In this document: in pieces, positions 35,539-44,444 of the stretch | Position numbering within the stretch: the first letter of the stretch is position 1 | Layout of the letters: the number at the start of each line of letters is the position of its first letter | Source: CAZRCZ01 sp964598765 | GTDB lineage: Bacteria > Sumerlaeota > Sumerlaeia > MVZB01 > JAJFLK01 | Reading direction: 5' to 3' | DNA length: 64,000 nucleotides | Assembly (NCBI GenBank): GCA_964598765.1 | Contig: CAZRCZ010000001.1 | Location: forward strand, 124,001-188,000 | Notes under the pieces: model-generated | Databases searched by the model: none | What the model was told of the DNA's origin: nothing | What the model saw: only the letters and a program-made list of their open reading frames with translations | Program-made: the position numbers and the translations under genes

Positions 35539-35636
35539 ACTCATGCGCGAAAAGAATACAACCGGTTTCACAAACAACCCGTATGGAAATTCAGGCACTG
35601 GCCTACCTCGATTCGTCGGCTTGCCTGTACCTTGAA

Positions 35637-36629
35637 TTAAGGCGCAATGTGTCCCATATCGCCCATTTCCTTATGTATGGCTAGGTACTTTTCCAGATTG
35701 GGGCGTATGGCCAATAGGTTTGGAATGGATGTAAACGGTATCATTTCCTCGGGAATGTGATCCAACCAGCTTGAAAGCTTGAGCTCTGAACGGTTACTCC
35801 AATGCTCGCAGGCACGGCATTGAGATAGAAGATGGGTGATGTCAGAGATCAAGGTTTCCCGACGTTGCTTGACCTCGGGCGAGAGGGTTGGCAAGAACGA
35901 CTTTGTGAACTGTTCGGCTTGTTTCCTTTGGATCAACCGTTCCAAGTCAAGATATGCCTCCAGACATTCCTTTTCTTCGAAAGAAAATTCAGGACCAAAT
36001 GAATCTAGCCGTTGCCTTGCTCTTCGAATGTCGGCACTGTCGATCTCAGGAAGGTGTTCATACCCTTTCTCATGATCCTGAAGATGACCTTCGGCAATAG
36101 CCCTTTGGCTTAGCAATTCATCACGCGGAACAGCGACAGGTCGCATGAAAATACCAACTGTCTGCGTGGGACCGAATATATCGAAGGAAATTTTTTGGTA
36201 TAAGCCAAGTTCATTCAACAAATGAGCGACCTTTTCACGGTAATCCCAACCCTCCCCCATGAGCGAAGCGCATATCAGAATATAATAGTGATCTAATCCG
36301 TGGCTTAGCGACTCGGCAAATTGGCGTTTGACGTTTGCTGAAAAGTCCTTGCTGGCAATGTCCCCGTGACTCTTGATCTGAAATCCAGACTTGAATTCGT
36401 CCACCTCAAGCAGAATGTCAACACCACGATCATTGAGTGCTTGACGATTTTCGAGACGACAGTAGCCAAGGTAGTGCCTATTCGCATTTAGATAGGTTAG
36501 GAGACACGTCAAAAGCTCATCATGACTAACGTCCTTAAACCATTTCGTGTCGTCCTCTGTACCCAAACCGCGGTTAAAAAGCCCGTCCAGCACTCGAAGA
36601 ATAGGGTGCTTATCTTTGCATTTATCCAT
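35637..36629 (-). CDS. Accessory PD-(D/E)XK nuclease-like protein
   Basis: About 330 residues from ATG 36629, or 350 from ATG 36689; both are possible. RGVDILLEVDEFKSGFQIKS has the spacing of a Mrr/restriction-endonuclease catalytic core, D followed by QXK. The rest is unfamiliar: a helical middle (FSFEEKECLEAYLDLERLIQ) and a late C-X2-C pair (SQCRACEHW). The base composition is visibly richer in A/T than its neighbours and codon use is relaxed, which suggests recent acquisition. It has no methyltransferase or other defence partner beside it. A nuclease role is an inference from the motif only. Confidence 0.6.
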   Translation of the reverse strand: MDKCKDKHPILRVLDGLFNRGLGTEDDTKWFKDVSHDELLTCLLTYLNANRHYLGYCRLENRQALNDRGVDILLEVDEFKSGFQIKSHGDIASKDFSANVKRQFAESLSHGLDHYYILICASLMGEGWDYREKVAHLLNELGLYQKISFDIFGPTQTVGIFMRPVAVPRDELLSQRAIAEGHLQDHEKGYEHLPEIDSADIRRARQRLDSFGPEFSFEEKECLEAYLDLERLIQRKQAEQFTKSFLPTLSPEVKQRRETLISDITHLLSQCRACEHWSNRSELKLSSWLDHIPEEMIPFTSIPNLLAIRPNLEKYLAIHKEMGDMGHIAP

Positions 36630-36689
36630 GGAACCGCCGAGAAGTAGAAAGAAATTTAGGCACAAGGAACCGGGTTCAATGTTCCGCAT

Positions 36690-37100
36690 CCAACCATCGC
36701 CTCACAATATCAAAAATGACCCGAACTTCAAGCCGCCTTGCCGGAGAATCAGAGGAAATTAGCGAATTGCCTAGAACGAAAAGCCACAAACCGTGCCACA
36801 CCTCTCCGCTCTTGGATTAATCAGCGCACTTGAGCCGGCTGGCGGGGAATACCGACTAAGGGCTAATCGGGGCCGGCAAGGACCAACAAAGGAATCGCGC
36901 CGCAATTCGTTCTCCTCTATAATCTTCCGCGGCGGTTTGCCCCCTTGGTGTCATGGCGCCTTGATGGTGACAATCAGCCTCGAAATTGGGTTCGTTTCAC
37001 AAAAATCAATTTCCACCTGCTCCCAGCCAACCCAGTGGGAAATCAGGTTTCAGCCGGATCAATTCCGGGATCACGACGATCAATTCGTTCTCGACACACG
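36690..37100. other. AT-rich accessory spacer without a gene
   Basis: No frame here has family-like content. A reverse-oriented copy of repeat family C (complement of GAAATTGGGTTCGTTTCAC) lies at about 36981-37012. The stretch continues the composition of the nuclease-like gene and probably belongs to the same imported patch. Confidence 0.5.
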
Positions 37101-38786
37101 CTACGGAGATTTTGGAATCAAAACACCTAACCGCGTGTTGAACGTGAGATAAGGTTCCTTGATAATTGGCTGGTAGGAAGACTCCAACGCGGTTGTCACC
37201 TCCGGCAAATGTCCCGTTTGGTTCATGTCCAGAAGCACGAGCGGAATTTCCTGTTTATCGAGTGCGCGCGCCAGTTCCCGCGTCTTGCTCCATCCCTCCC
37301 CCTCGGGATTCTTTGCGCCACGGTCGTTCTTGTCCTTGATCGTCCAGATGAAAATCTCGCTGTAGTCGCCCCAAACAGTTCGACCCGTGAGAAAAGCGTA
37401 GTAGGGAGGGGAAATAATGGCATCTCCGGGTTTGCTGAAACGCTCGATCCACTCCTTGACCTGCTGGACGTTGGGACGGGACGAACCGTCTTCCAACTTG
37501 GACGCCGGATCGTAGTCAGGCAACTCGAACGCCGATTGATCCCAAAGACTGCGATAAAAATTGACCGGAAACTTCAAAGGACCCGCAGTGAGCAGTCCCG
37601 CAAAAAAAATCGCCGCCAATCCCAACGCGGCCAACCGAATTGGGAAGGAAGCCGGAGAGATTTTGGCGAATGGCAATGAGGAAACGGAAGAAGCCGTCGC
37701 AGGAGCGGATAGAATGTTGCCTGCGCCACTGCTCAGGAGGACCGAGGACGAAAGTCCGCGACGGATCGTTCCGCCGATCGCGACCAGTTCCGCGGCGCTC
37801 AAAATGGCGACGGTGGGACCCGCCAGCGTGAAAATGTAATCCTCCGTTCCCCCCTTGGTGACGTACAGAAAGGAGCAGAGCGTCGAGGCGAAAAACCACC
37901 CCGTTCCCTCGCGCGCTTCCCCTTCCAAGGGACTCATTCTCAGAAACCGAAAGAAACCAACTGCGGCAAAGAAAATGAAAAATCCCTCCTGATTGAGAAT
38001 GTCCCCTCCCTCCCGAAGAATTTTTCCCCAAGCGTAATCGAGAAATTGATCGCGCGGGTAGGTCCCCACCTGATTGAAAACGACATTGCGAAGAAACGCT
38101 CCGCCGGTCCAAATCTGCAGGTAAATTGTCACCCCCGTCGCGATCAGAATCGCGGGAACCGCAATCCAAATCGCGCGCCACCGATTGCGAATCAGAATGA
38201 AGACCAGCAGGATGAATAGAAACGGCACGGCGGTCAGGTTGGTCAATGCCGCCGCCGCACCGAAAATTCCGACGAACAGATCGCTCCATCGCTTTCCCCG
38301 AACCGCCGCTAGGATCATCCAAAGCAGAAAGAATATCTCCAGCGGCTCCGATTGATAACCCAGCGACCACCAGAGGCTCAGGGGAAGGATCAAGAAAATC
38401 GCTCCGGCGGTGACGGCCGTCGTCGCGCAACCCCAAACCCGCCACGCCAGCCGGACGACAAGAAGATAGCTCAAGAGATGCAACGCCAGACTGAACGCTC
38501 GAAAGACGTAGAGCGGCGATTCCCGTCCGGCGGCCTGCGCGGCCCTGACCAACGCCGCGCCGAGAAAAAGATGGCACGGCGGTTGCGGCGCGAGTATGTC
38601 CCGATACGGCACGATCCCTTCGGCGATTCTTGACGAGATGTAAAGATAGTTGCCGTCGCCGAAATCGAGGTATGCCTCGGACCAGCGCAATCCGATCAGG
38701 AGTCCATACGCCGCGCCGAGCGCGATCATCATGCCCCAGTGTTTCAGGGAAAATCGCGGAGCGGGACCTGCGGCATAGGCGGCCAT
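37101..38786 (-). CDS. GT-C-type glycosyltransferase-like membrane protein
   Basis: A 561-residue multipass protein, ArnT/PMT-like in layout. The first loop LDFGDGNYLYISSRIAEGIVP and LAPQPPCHLFLGAALVRA match the acidic loop and the Pro-rich second motif of this superfamily. About ten hydrophobic segments are followed by a short soluble end with DAIISPPYYAFLTGRTVW. It is not adjacent to a known acceptor gene. Function by analogy: transfer of a sugar from a lipid-linked donor. Confidence 0.75.
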   Translation of the reverse strand: MAAYAAGPAPRFSLKHWGMMIALGAAYGLLIGLRWSEAYLDFGDGNYLYISSRIAEGIVPYRDILAPQPPCHLFLGAALVRAAQAAGRESPLYVFRAFSLALHLLSYLLVVRLAWRVWGCATTAVTAGAIFLILPLSLWWSLGYQSEPLEIFFLLWMILAAVRGKRWSDLFVGIFGAAAALTNLTAVPFLFILLVFILIRNRWRAIWIAVPAILIATGVTIYLQIWTGGAFLRNVVFNQVGTYPRDQFLDYAWGKILREGGDILNQEGFFIFFAAVGFFRFLRMSPLEGEAREGTGWFFASTLCSFLYVTKGGTEDYIFTLAGPTVAILSAAELVAIGGTIRRGLSSSVLLSSGAGNILSAPATASSVSSLPFAKISPASFPIRLAALGLAAIFFAGLLTAGPLKFPVNFYRSLWDQSAFELPDYDPASKLEDGSSRPNVQQVKEWIERFSKPGDAIISPPYYAFLTGRTVWGDYSEIFIWTIKDKNDRGAKNPEGEGWSKTRELARALDKQEIPLVLLDMNQTGHLPEVTTALESSYQPIIKEPYLTFNTRLGVLIPKSP

Positions 38787-38877
38787 GCGCTCTTATCGCT
38801 CATCCCGTCGAGGTTTGCAAATCCTTGATGCTGGATAATTTCTTTGCCGATCCAAAGATTTCCCTATCAAATTCCAA

Positions 38878-38993
38878 GTCTTAATCTTAATCCTAATCGT
38901 AATCTTAATCTGGCGGGGCACGAAAGATGTCCGGTCGTCCGATTCCATCAGCGCGGCGGAGATTAAGATTAGGATTAGGATTAAGATTACGAC
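38878..38993. repeat. Inverted pair of TTAATC-type hexamer arrays upstream of purM
   Basis: The left arm (38878-38910) is built from hexamers such as TTAATCTTAATCCTAATC. The right arm (38961-38993) is its complement with about two mismatches over 33 bases, and a 50-base spacer separates them. The element ends 15 bases before the purM ATG, so a hairpin could cover the 5' leader. Confidence 0.8.
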
Positions 38994-39008
38994 AAAGAAA
39001 AGGAAAGG

Positions 39009-40085
39009 ATGACCGACAAAGCCTTCATGAAGATCCGACCCAAAACATACTCCCAAGCGGGAGTTGACATCGAAGCCGGCGACGCGCTTGTCGAGTTCAT
39101 CCGCCAATTCAATCCAGCCATCGGAGGATTCAGCGGATTGGCGGAACTGCCGAAGTCGTTCAAGAAGCCCCGCCTCGTCATGTCCACCGACGGCGTCGGA
39201 ACGAAATTATTGGTCGCGCAGTTGGCCGGAATCCACGACACGATCGGCATTGATCTGGTTGCGATGGTCGTCAACGATCTTATCACTTGCGGCGCGCGGC
39301 CCCTCTGGTTTCTGGATTATTTTGCGACGGGTAAATTGGAATCGGGCGTCGCGGAAAAAGTTTTGAAGGGGATCATCGCGGGATGCAAAGAGGCCGGTTG
39401 CGAATTGGTCGGCGGTGAAACCGCCGAAATGCCCGGCATGTATGCGTCCGGTCATTACGATCTGGCCGGATTCGGCGTCGGCGCGGTGGACGCCGCCGAC
39501 GTGATTGATGGGCGGGGCATGAAACTGGGCGATTTGATTCTTGGCCTCGGCTCGACGGGACTGCACAGCAACGGCTATTCGCTCGCGCGCAAGGTTTTGT
39601 TGCCTGAAAATTCATCCGCCGCGCGCCGAGCGTTGCGCAATCCATTTCGCAGGGGGAATAGGGAAACGCTTGCGGAAGTCCTCTTGCGGCCAACGCGAAT
39701 CTACGTCCGGGCCGCGCTGGATCTGGCCGCGCGATTTCCGATTCGCGCCATGGCTCATATAACCGGCGGCGGAATCGAGGGCAATTTGGTCCGCGTTCTG
39801 TCTCGCGGCGTTCGCGCCTGCATCCGCCTCGGTTCATGGTCGATTCCGCCGATCTTCGATGAAATTGCGGAGCAAGGTCCGGTGGATTCCGCCGAAATGT
39901 TTCGCGTGTTCAACATGGGAATCGGTCTCATTCTTGTCGTTCCCGAGAGCGCCGTGCACGGCGTTATCCGCCGATGCCGTCAACTCGGCGAAACGTGTCA
40001 CGTTATTGGCTGGATTGATCGCGGCGCGACCAAGAAATCCGAAGCGGAAGTTCTGCTTATGGACGATCCTTTCGAACGAACATGA
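39009..40085 (+). CDS. purM: Phosphoribosylformylglycinamidine cyclo-ligase
   Basis: A 358-residue AIR synthetase with YSQAGVDIEAGDALVEFI, MSTDGVGTKLLVAQ, GIDLVAMVVNDLITCGARP and ELVGGETAEMPGMY, as well as GSTGLHSNGYSLAR and HITGGGIEGNLVRVL. It makes aminoimidazole ribotide in purine synthesis. AGGAAAGG directly before ATG 39009 is a good ribosome binding site. The 3' end overlaps the convergent GT-C gene by 29 bases. Confidence 0.95.
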   Translation: MTDKAFMKIRPKTYSQAGVDIEAGDALVEFIRQFNPAIGGFSGLAELPKSFKKPRLVMSTDGVGTKLLVAQLAGIHDTIGIDLVAMVVNDLITCGARPLWFLDYFATGKLESGVAEKVLKGIIAGCKEAGCELVGGETAEMPGMYASGHYDLAGFGVGAVDAADVIDGRGMKLGDLILGLGSTGLHSNGYSLARKVLLPENSSAARRALRNPFRRGNRETLAEVLLRPTRIYVRAALDLAARFPIRAMAHITGGGIEGNLVRVLSRGVRACIRLGSWSIPPIFDEIAEQGPVDSAEMFRVFNMGIGLILVVPESAVHGVIRRCRQLGETCHVIGWIDRGATKKSEAEVLLMDDPFERT

Positions 40086-41676
40086 TCGCCCGCTCCAACC
40101 GAACCGGCGGCGCGTAGTTTTCGGCAATCCAATTTCGCATCATCCGAATAATTTCACGCTCGTCATCCCACGCGAGCGATTTGTCTTCTTTCCATTCCGG
40201 GTCGAGACTCGGAAAGTTAGGGCGCGGTTCATGCGGCTCGACGATCACCTTCGGCGCGGAAGCGGGAGAAAGGGAAACCAGCTTTTCCAATTCGATCCGG
40301 AGTTGCGTTGACCCCTGAGGGGTTTTCGCCATGTGAAGAAGGCTGAGCGTTCGCAACGGCGTGTCAAATCCACGAACATCCAAGGCAAAATTGTGTCCCC
40401 AGACCAAAATAGGATCGCCGGGCTTGGCGTGGCGCAAAATTTCTTTCTCCAGCGAGGAATCTTGCTCCGCCGAGATTTTGAGCGCTGATCGCGCGCGCGC
40501 GACGTCGCGCAGTTGCAAACCGAAAACCGGAACCACGGCGAGCAAAGCCAATGCGCCAATCACGCGCAAGAATCGTCCGGTTGCCGTCTCGGGTGGAGTC
40601 AATTCGAGCATGATTGCGAATCCCATCCCTCCGGCGAGCATTAAGGGCGCGATGCACGGGAGAAAATAGTGGCCATAGCCGTATCCTCCGCCGAAGGCTC
40701 CGGCATAGTCGAACGCAAGCCAAACATAAATGAACCCAGTGATCCAAGCTGGTAGGTTACAGATTATGGATGACGGATTATGAATTGGAATCTTGAAGCC
40801 TAAAATTTCATGTTGCGAACTCGCGGAATGCGATAAGGCCGAGCGGACCGAGCGACCGATGGAAAAGAAAAAAATCACGCCGAGCCACGCAGGTAGAAAG
40901 CGCGCGAGGACAAGCGCCATCCGCTTCTTCTCCGACGTGCCTATAATGGCGTATCCCAAGTTGTATCCCAACGAGGCGAAGTTCATTTCCCGCAGAACTC
41001 CGTGAGCCGTCGCCCAAATCAGCCATGGGAAAAATCCGAAGAACGTCCCTCCGATCAGCGCGGCAAGATTCAGCCATCGCGAGCGCGTTTCCAAAGGGGA
41101 GGACGCTCCGTGGATTCGAGCTAGAATTACCGTCAGCGCCAACACTGGAGCTAATCCGACGGGCTTGAAGATTGCCGCGCAGATCGCCAAGAAGCCGCAC
41201 GCGAAAATCGCCCCCATCGAACCGGTTTCCAGCGCGACGACCGCCATCCATGCGCTTGCCGTCTCCGGCAGGATCAGATAATTTTCAGTCAGATTTCCGC
41301 GCTCGGAAAAGATTTGAAGATTGGAATAGAAAGCGTAGAACGCGACGGCGGGAAGAAAAACCAATGGTCCAAGGACACGACGGGCCAAAAGCGCGAAGAC
41401 CCCAACCGTCAGCGCGGCGACGATGCCCTCGATGACCGCCAATCCGCAGAAACCGTGACCGCCAAACTTTTGATAGAGCGCATTGACCGCGAAAATGCCC
41501 GGCGGTTTGTTGTCCCAAAAATCGCTGTAGGGAATCGCGCCCGCCGCCCATTTCGCTCCGGCGAAATAAAAAAGCCCCGCGTCGTAGCGTCCGTCGTTCA
41601 AAACCAAGACGCTTTTATCCAGCGCGATCCACGCAACCGCGAACAGCGCGACGATCCACGCGGCGTTGCGCTTCAA
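40057..41676 (-). CDS. GT-C/PMT-like glycosyltransferase membrane protein
   Basis: A 539-residue multipass protein. LVLNDGRYDAGLFYFAGAKW gives the acidic first-loop motif and DFWDNKPPGIFAVNALY the conserved second motif of the ArnT/PMT superfamily. A soluble C-terminal part contains GDPILVWGHNF. One cytoplasmic loop (PIHNPSSIICNLPAW) is encoded by an ATAATCCGTCATCCATAATC-type sequence at about 40752-40796 that looks like an inserted repeat. The ATG at 41676 overlaps the stop of the MCE gene by 4 bases (ATGA), so the two may work together. Confidence 0.78.
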   Translation of the reverse strand: MKRNAAWIVALFAVAWIALDKSVLVLNDGRYDAGLFYFAGAKWAAGAIPYSDFWDNKPPGIFAVNALYQKFGGHGFCGLAVIEGIVAALTVGVFALLARRVLGPLVFLPAVAFYAFYSNLQIFSERGNLTENYLILPETASAWMAVVALETGSMGAIFACGFLAICAAIFKPVGLAPVLALTVILARIHGASSPLETRSRWLNLAALIGGTFFGFFPWLIWATAHGVLREMNFASLGYNLGYAIIGTSEKKRMALVLARFLPAWLGVIFFFSIGRSVRSALSHSASSQHEILGFKIPIHNPSSIICNLPAWITGFIYVWLAFDYAGAFGGGYGYGHYFLPCIAPLMLAGGMGFAIMLELTPPETATGRFLRVIGALALLAVVPVFGLQLRDVARARSALKISAEQDSSLEKEILRHAKPGDPILVWGHNFALDVRGFDTPLRTLSLLHMAKTPQGSTQLRIELEKLVSLSPASAPKVIVEPHEPRPNFPSLDPEWKEDKSLAWDDEREIIRMMRNWIAENYAPPVRLERAIMFVRKDRP

Positions 41677-42689
41677 ATCCTCACCGATTGCGGGCGGCTG
41701 GTCGTCTCGTCATCCGGCATGGGATTGCTCCGCCGCTCTTCCTCGCGGAAATTTTTCAATTGCCGCTCGATTTCTTCCTGAATTTGATTCATTTGCTTCT
41801 GCAACGCCTCCTTGCCCCGCTCCCGCAGTTTGTCCGCCATCGGTCCCATGTTCTTTTTTGCTTCATCGAGGCGCTTCAGTAGTTCATCAATGTCTTTTCG
41901 CCCCTTGGACTGCAAATCGCGCATCAAGCTGTTGAGGTCGCGCGTCGCTTTGTTCCACTGTGATTCGTCGAGCGGTGAAGTCGCATCGGGCTTCGAGTTG
42001 GAGTCTGGAGCGGAGCCTTGAGGCGGCGTCGCGGACGCCTCCGGTTTGGATGCTTCCTTTTTGTCTTCTTCTTTCGTCTTGTCCTCCTGCGATTTTTCCC
42101 GCCGTTCGCGGATGCCCTGTCGGATCCCCTCGGCAATTCCTTCGGAAGCCCGCTTCGCGCCTTCGCTCAGTTGCTTCGCGCTTTCGCGCAATTCTTTGGA
42201 CGCCTTGGCGATGCTCTTGCCCCACTCCTGCGCCTTTTCCCCCAGCTTCCACGCGTTTAGTTCAATTTGAGAGTCTTTGCCTTCCACCATTTGGTTGGAG
42301 CGCATCGGGACTGATGAGGATGAGGAATTGTAAATTTCAACAATCTTGCGCTCGGCGGCGTTCGGACCTTCGCCGTCGGCAATAAAAGCCGTTGAATTGG
42401 CCAGAACCTTTTCGCGATGCTCCGGAGCAATTTTCAATCGGACCTGCACCTTTTCGCCCCCCCCGCCTCCGAGTTTCACTGCGTCCACCTCTCCGACGTC
42501 AATCCCGTTGAGTCTCGCCTTGTCGCCGACCTGAATCCCCTTGCCTCCGCTGAAAATTACCGTGTAACGGAGCGACCTTGAGTGGTTGGACAGGAGGACG
42601 AAAACAATCAGAAGAACAATTAGCGTCGAGAGACCAAGAAAAAGCAGGGTTGCGCGATGTTCGTGGGGTTTGGATTGAACCGATTCCAA
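41673..42689 (-). CDS. MCE/MlaD-family membrane-anchored protein
   Basis: About 338 residues: one N-terminal membrane anchor (ATLLFLGLSTLIVLLIVFVLL), an MCE domain at about residues 35-110 (FSGGKGIQVGDKARLNGIDV), then a long charged Lys/Glu helix and coiled-coil tail. The frame opens at GTG 42794, but TTG 42689 has GGAG 9 bases upstream, and the extension seems to derive from an AATCCGCAATCCACAATCC-type repeat. MlaD proteins carry phospholipids for an ABC transporter across the periplasm. No MlaE or MlaF gene is present; the divergent permease is FtsX-like, so the partner is elsewhere. Confidence 0.72.
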   Translation of the reverse strand: MESVQSKPHEHRATLLFLGLSTLIVLLIVFVLLSNHSRSLRYTVIFSGGKGIQVGDKARLNGIDVGEVDAVKLGGGGGEKVQVRLKIAPEHREKVLANSTAFIADGEGPNAAERKIVEIYNSSSSSVPMRSNQMVEGKDSQIELNAWKLGEKAQEWGKSIAKASKELRESAKQLSEGAKRASEGIAEGIRQGIRERREKSQEDKTKEEDKKEASKPEASATPPQGSAPDSNSKPDATSPLDESQWNKATRDLNSLMRDLQSKGRKDIDELLKRLDEAKKNMGPMADKLRERGKEALQKQMNQIQEEIERQLKNFREEERRSNPMPDDETTSRPQSVRI

Positions 42690-42820
42690 GATTGCGCTCT
42701 CCGAACCCCAATCATAAATCCGCGGGACTGAATCCGCAATCCACAATCCTTGTTTCAGGCCATTGCGCTTGGCTTCTTCGGTCGGTATCATCACTCCAAA
42801 ACGGAGCGTCGCAACCTTTC

Positions 42821-43963
42821 TTGAGTCTGATTCGATTCATCGTCAAAAGCGCCCTGCGCAACAAGCGCCGCGTCGCGTTGATCGCCCTCAGTAGCGGTTT
42901 CTCGCTCTTTCTTCTTTTCGCCATGCAAACGTTTGTTCAATTGTTGCTTAATCCCCCGAAGGCGCGCGAGGGAGACTTGAGGATGATCGTCTATCCGATG
43001 ACCTCAATGATGGACACAATTCCCATTTCGTATTTGGGGCGCATCGAAAAGCTTCCCCACGTCAAGGCCATCTCCCCCTTTCTTCTCTTTCCCGGGCAAT
43101 GGCGCGACGATCCGCGTAATCTGATCCGCTCGATGGGAATGATGCCGGACCGATTTTGGGGTGTCTTTCCCGATATCCAAGTGACGCCGGAGGTTAAGCA
43201 AGCCTATCAGGAGCTGAAAACCGGCGCGGTCGTCGGGCGCGACATGATGCGCGCCTACGGGTGGAAGCCGGGCGACACCATTGTGCTGAAGGGGAATCTG
43301 TATCCCGTTGACCTTGCGCTGAAGATCGTCGGGGAATACCAATGGGAATTTCGGAGCAACCTGATCTTCTTCAATTACAAATACATCTCCGATCTCATGG
43401 GCGATTTTGGCCGTGTCACGGGATTTTGGGTCATGGCCGATTCCGCCGAGTTCGTTCCGGAAATCAAGGAGACGATTGACACGATGTTCCACAACAGCGG
43501 GGCCGAGACTCATACTGACACGGAAAAGACGTTTGCCCTCAACATGCTCTCGCGGATCGGCAACATTCAGATGCTCATGAGTTCCGTGGCCGTCGTGATC
43601 GTCTTCACGATGTTGCTTGTTTCGGGAAGCAACGTCGCGCTGACCATGCGCGAACGCGCGCGCGAGGTCGGAATCCTGAAAGCCTTGGGATATTCTTGGC
43701 AGTGGGTTCTGACGCTCTTGCTGGGCGAAGCCGCGTTTCTTTCCTTGCTGAGCTTGATCGTCGCCGTGCTCCTTTCCTACGGCATGTCGTTGATTCCCCT
43801 TCAAAAATTGACCGGCGGATTGATCGGCTCTTTTCGGATTGCGCCGTTAACGCTCGCGTTGACGCTCGTGGCCGGTCTGCTTCTGGGCATACTTGCCGCG
43901 CTTCCGCCGACGCTCCGCGCCGCGCGCATGACGGTCGTCCAAGCCATGAAGCGCGTGGATTGA
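42821..43963 (+). CDS. FtsX/LolC-like ABC transporter permease
   Basis: About 380 residues with an N-terminal membrane segment after RFIVKSALRNKRRVALIALS and a large periplasmic (MacB-core-like) domain. Three C-terminal membrane segments surround MTMRERAREVGILKALGYS, the classic FtsX-family coupling motif. It ends LPPTLRAARMTVVQAMKRVD, the usual C-terminus of the family. The start is uncertain: the frame opens at 42578 inside the divergent gene, and TTG 42821 fits the family N-terminus. The partner ATPase is not adjacent in this window. Confidence 0.8.
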   Translation: MSLIRFIVKSALRNKRRVALIALSSGFSLFLLFAMQTFVQLLLNPPKAREGDLRMIVYPMTSMMDTIPISYLGRIEKLPHVKAISPFLLFPGQWRDDPRNLIRSMGMMPDRFWGVFPDIQVTPEVKQAYQELKTGAVVGRDMMRAYGWKPGDTIVLKGNLYPVDLALKIVGEYQWEFRSNLIFFNYKYISDLMGDFGRVTGFWVMADSAEFVPEIKETIDTMFHNSGAETHTDTEKTFALNMLSRIGNIQMLMSSVAVVIVFTMLLVSGSNVALTMRERAREVGILKALGYSWQWVLTLLLGEAAFLSLLSLIVAVLLSYGMSLIPLQKLTGGLIGSFRIAPLTLALTLVAGLLLGILAALPPTLRAARMTVVQAMKRVD

Positions 43964-44444
43964 CACGGAGGTAGGCTTTGCAAGGCGACGTCGGAAATTC
44001 AAGGACTGGCTCGCGGCGATTGAGCGTAACGAAGACCGTCCCTTTCCAATCTGCAAGGCATGGATGAGCAGGATTTGCAAGATTTGCAGGACGGACAGGA
44101 TGGACAAGATGAACAGGAATTCCGATTCCTCATGGGCGGGACGGTCATGCCACGCCCGCCGGAACGTCTAACGTGATATGATTTCGAGCGAGACAGAGAG
44201 AGAGAAGGGATTAGGCCTCAAATTCACGGGCAAACTCCCCACAAAAACCTTCCTGAATCGGTATAGGAGAAAACTTACAATCCGCGTCGATTGCCCTGTC
44301 AACTTTCTATTTTCTGTTTTCGTGTGCCCGAAAAGAACTTGCCAAGGGGTCGAAATTAAGGGACCATTTCCGCGCCTGCGTCTCCCGACGCGGAGGCCGG
44401 ATTTCCCGGCCATTCTTAGGATTCATCGAAGGAAAGCTGAAATC
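43964..44444. other. Intergenic region with family B repeats, no gene
   Basis: The first part holds a family B array (44062-44119). After it come a GGGCGGG/CCCGCC inverted pair (about 44132-44160) and a region before the tolB start with a short GCCGGATTTCCCGGCC hairpin. Nothing here looks protein-coding: the tolB frame extends back to 44178 but without family similarity. Confidence 0.55.
44062..44119 (+). repeat. Family B direct repeat array
   Basis: Tandem, imperfect 9-10 base units of the type GATGAGCAGGATTTGCAAGA and ACAGGATGGACAAGATGAAC. The same unit occurs as a shorter piece at 14917, 50650 and, reversed, 53122. Confidence 0.7.

Noticed and set aside
36793..37152. 119-codon frame in the AT-rich patch
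   Set aside because: No motif, contains a family C repeat, and overlaps the end of the GT-C gene.
42578..42820. N-terminal extension of the FtsX-like permease
   Set aside because: It lies inside and opposite the start of the MCE gene and lacks family similarity; the family N-terminus begins near 42821.
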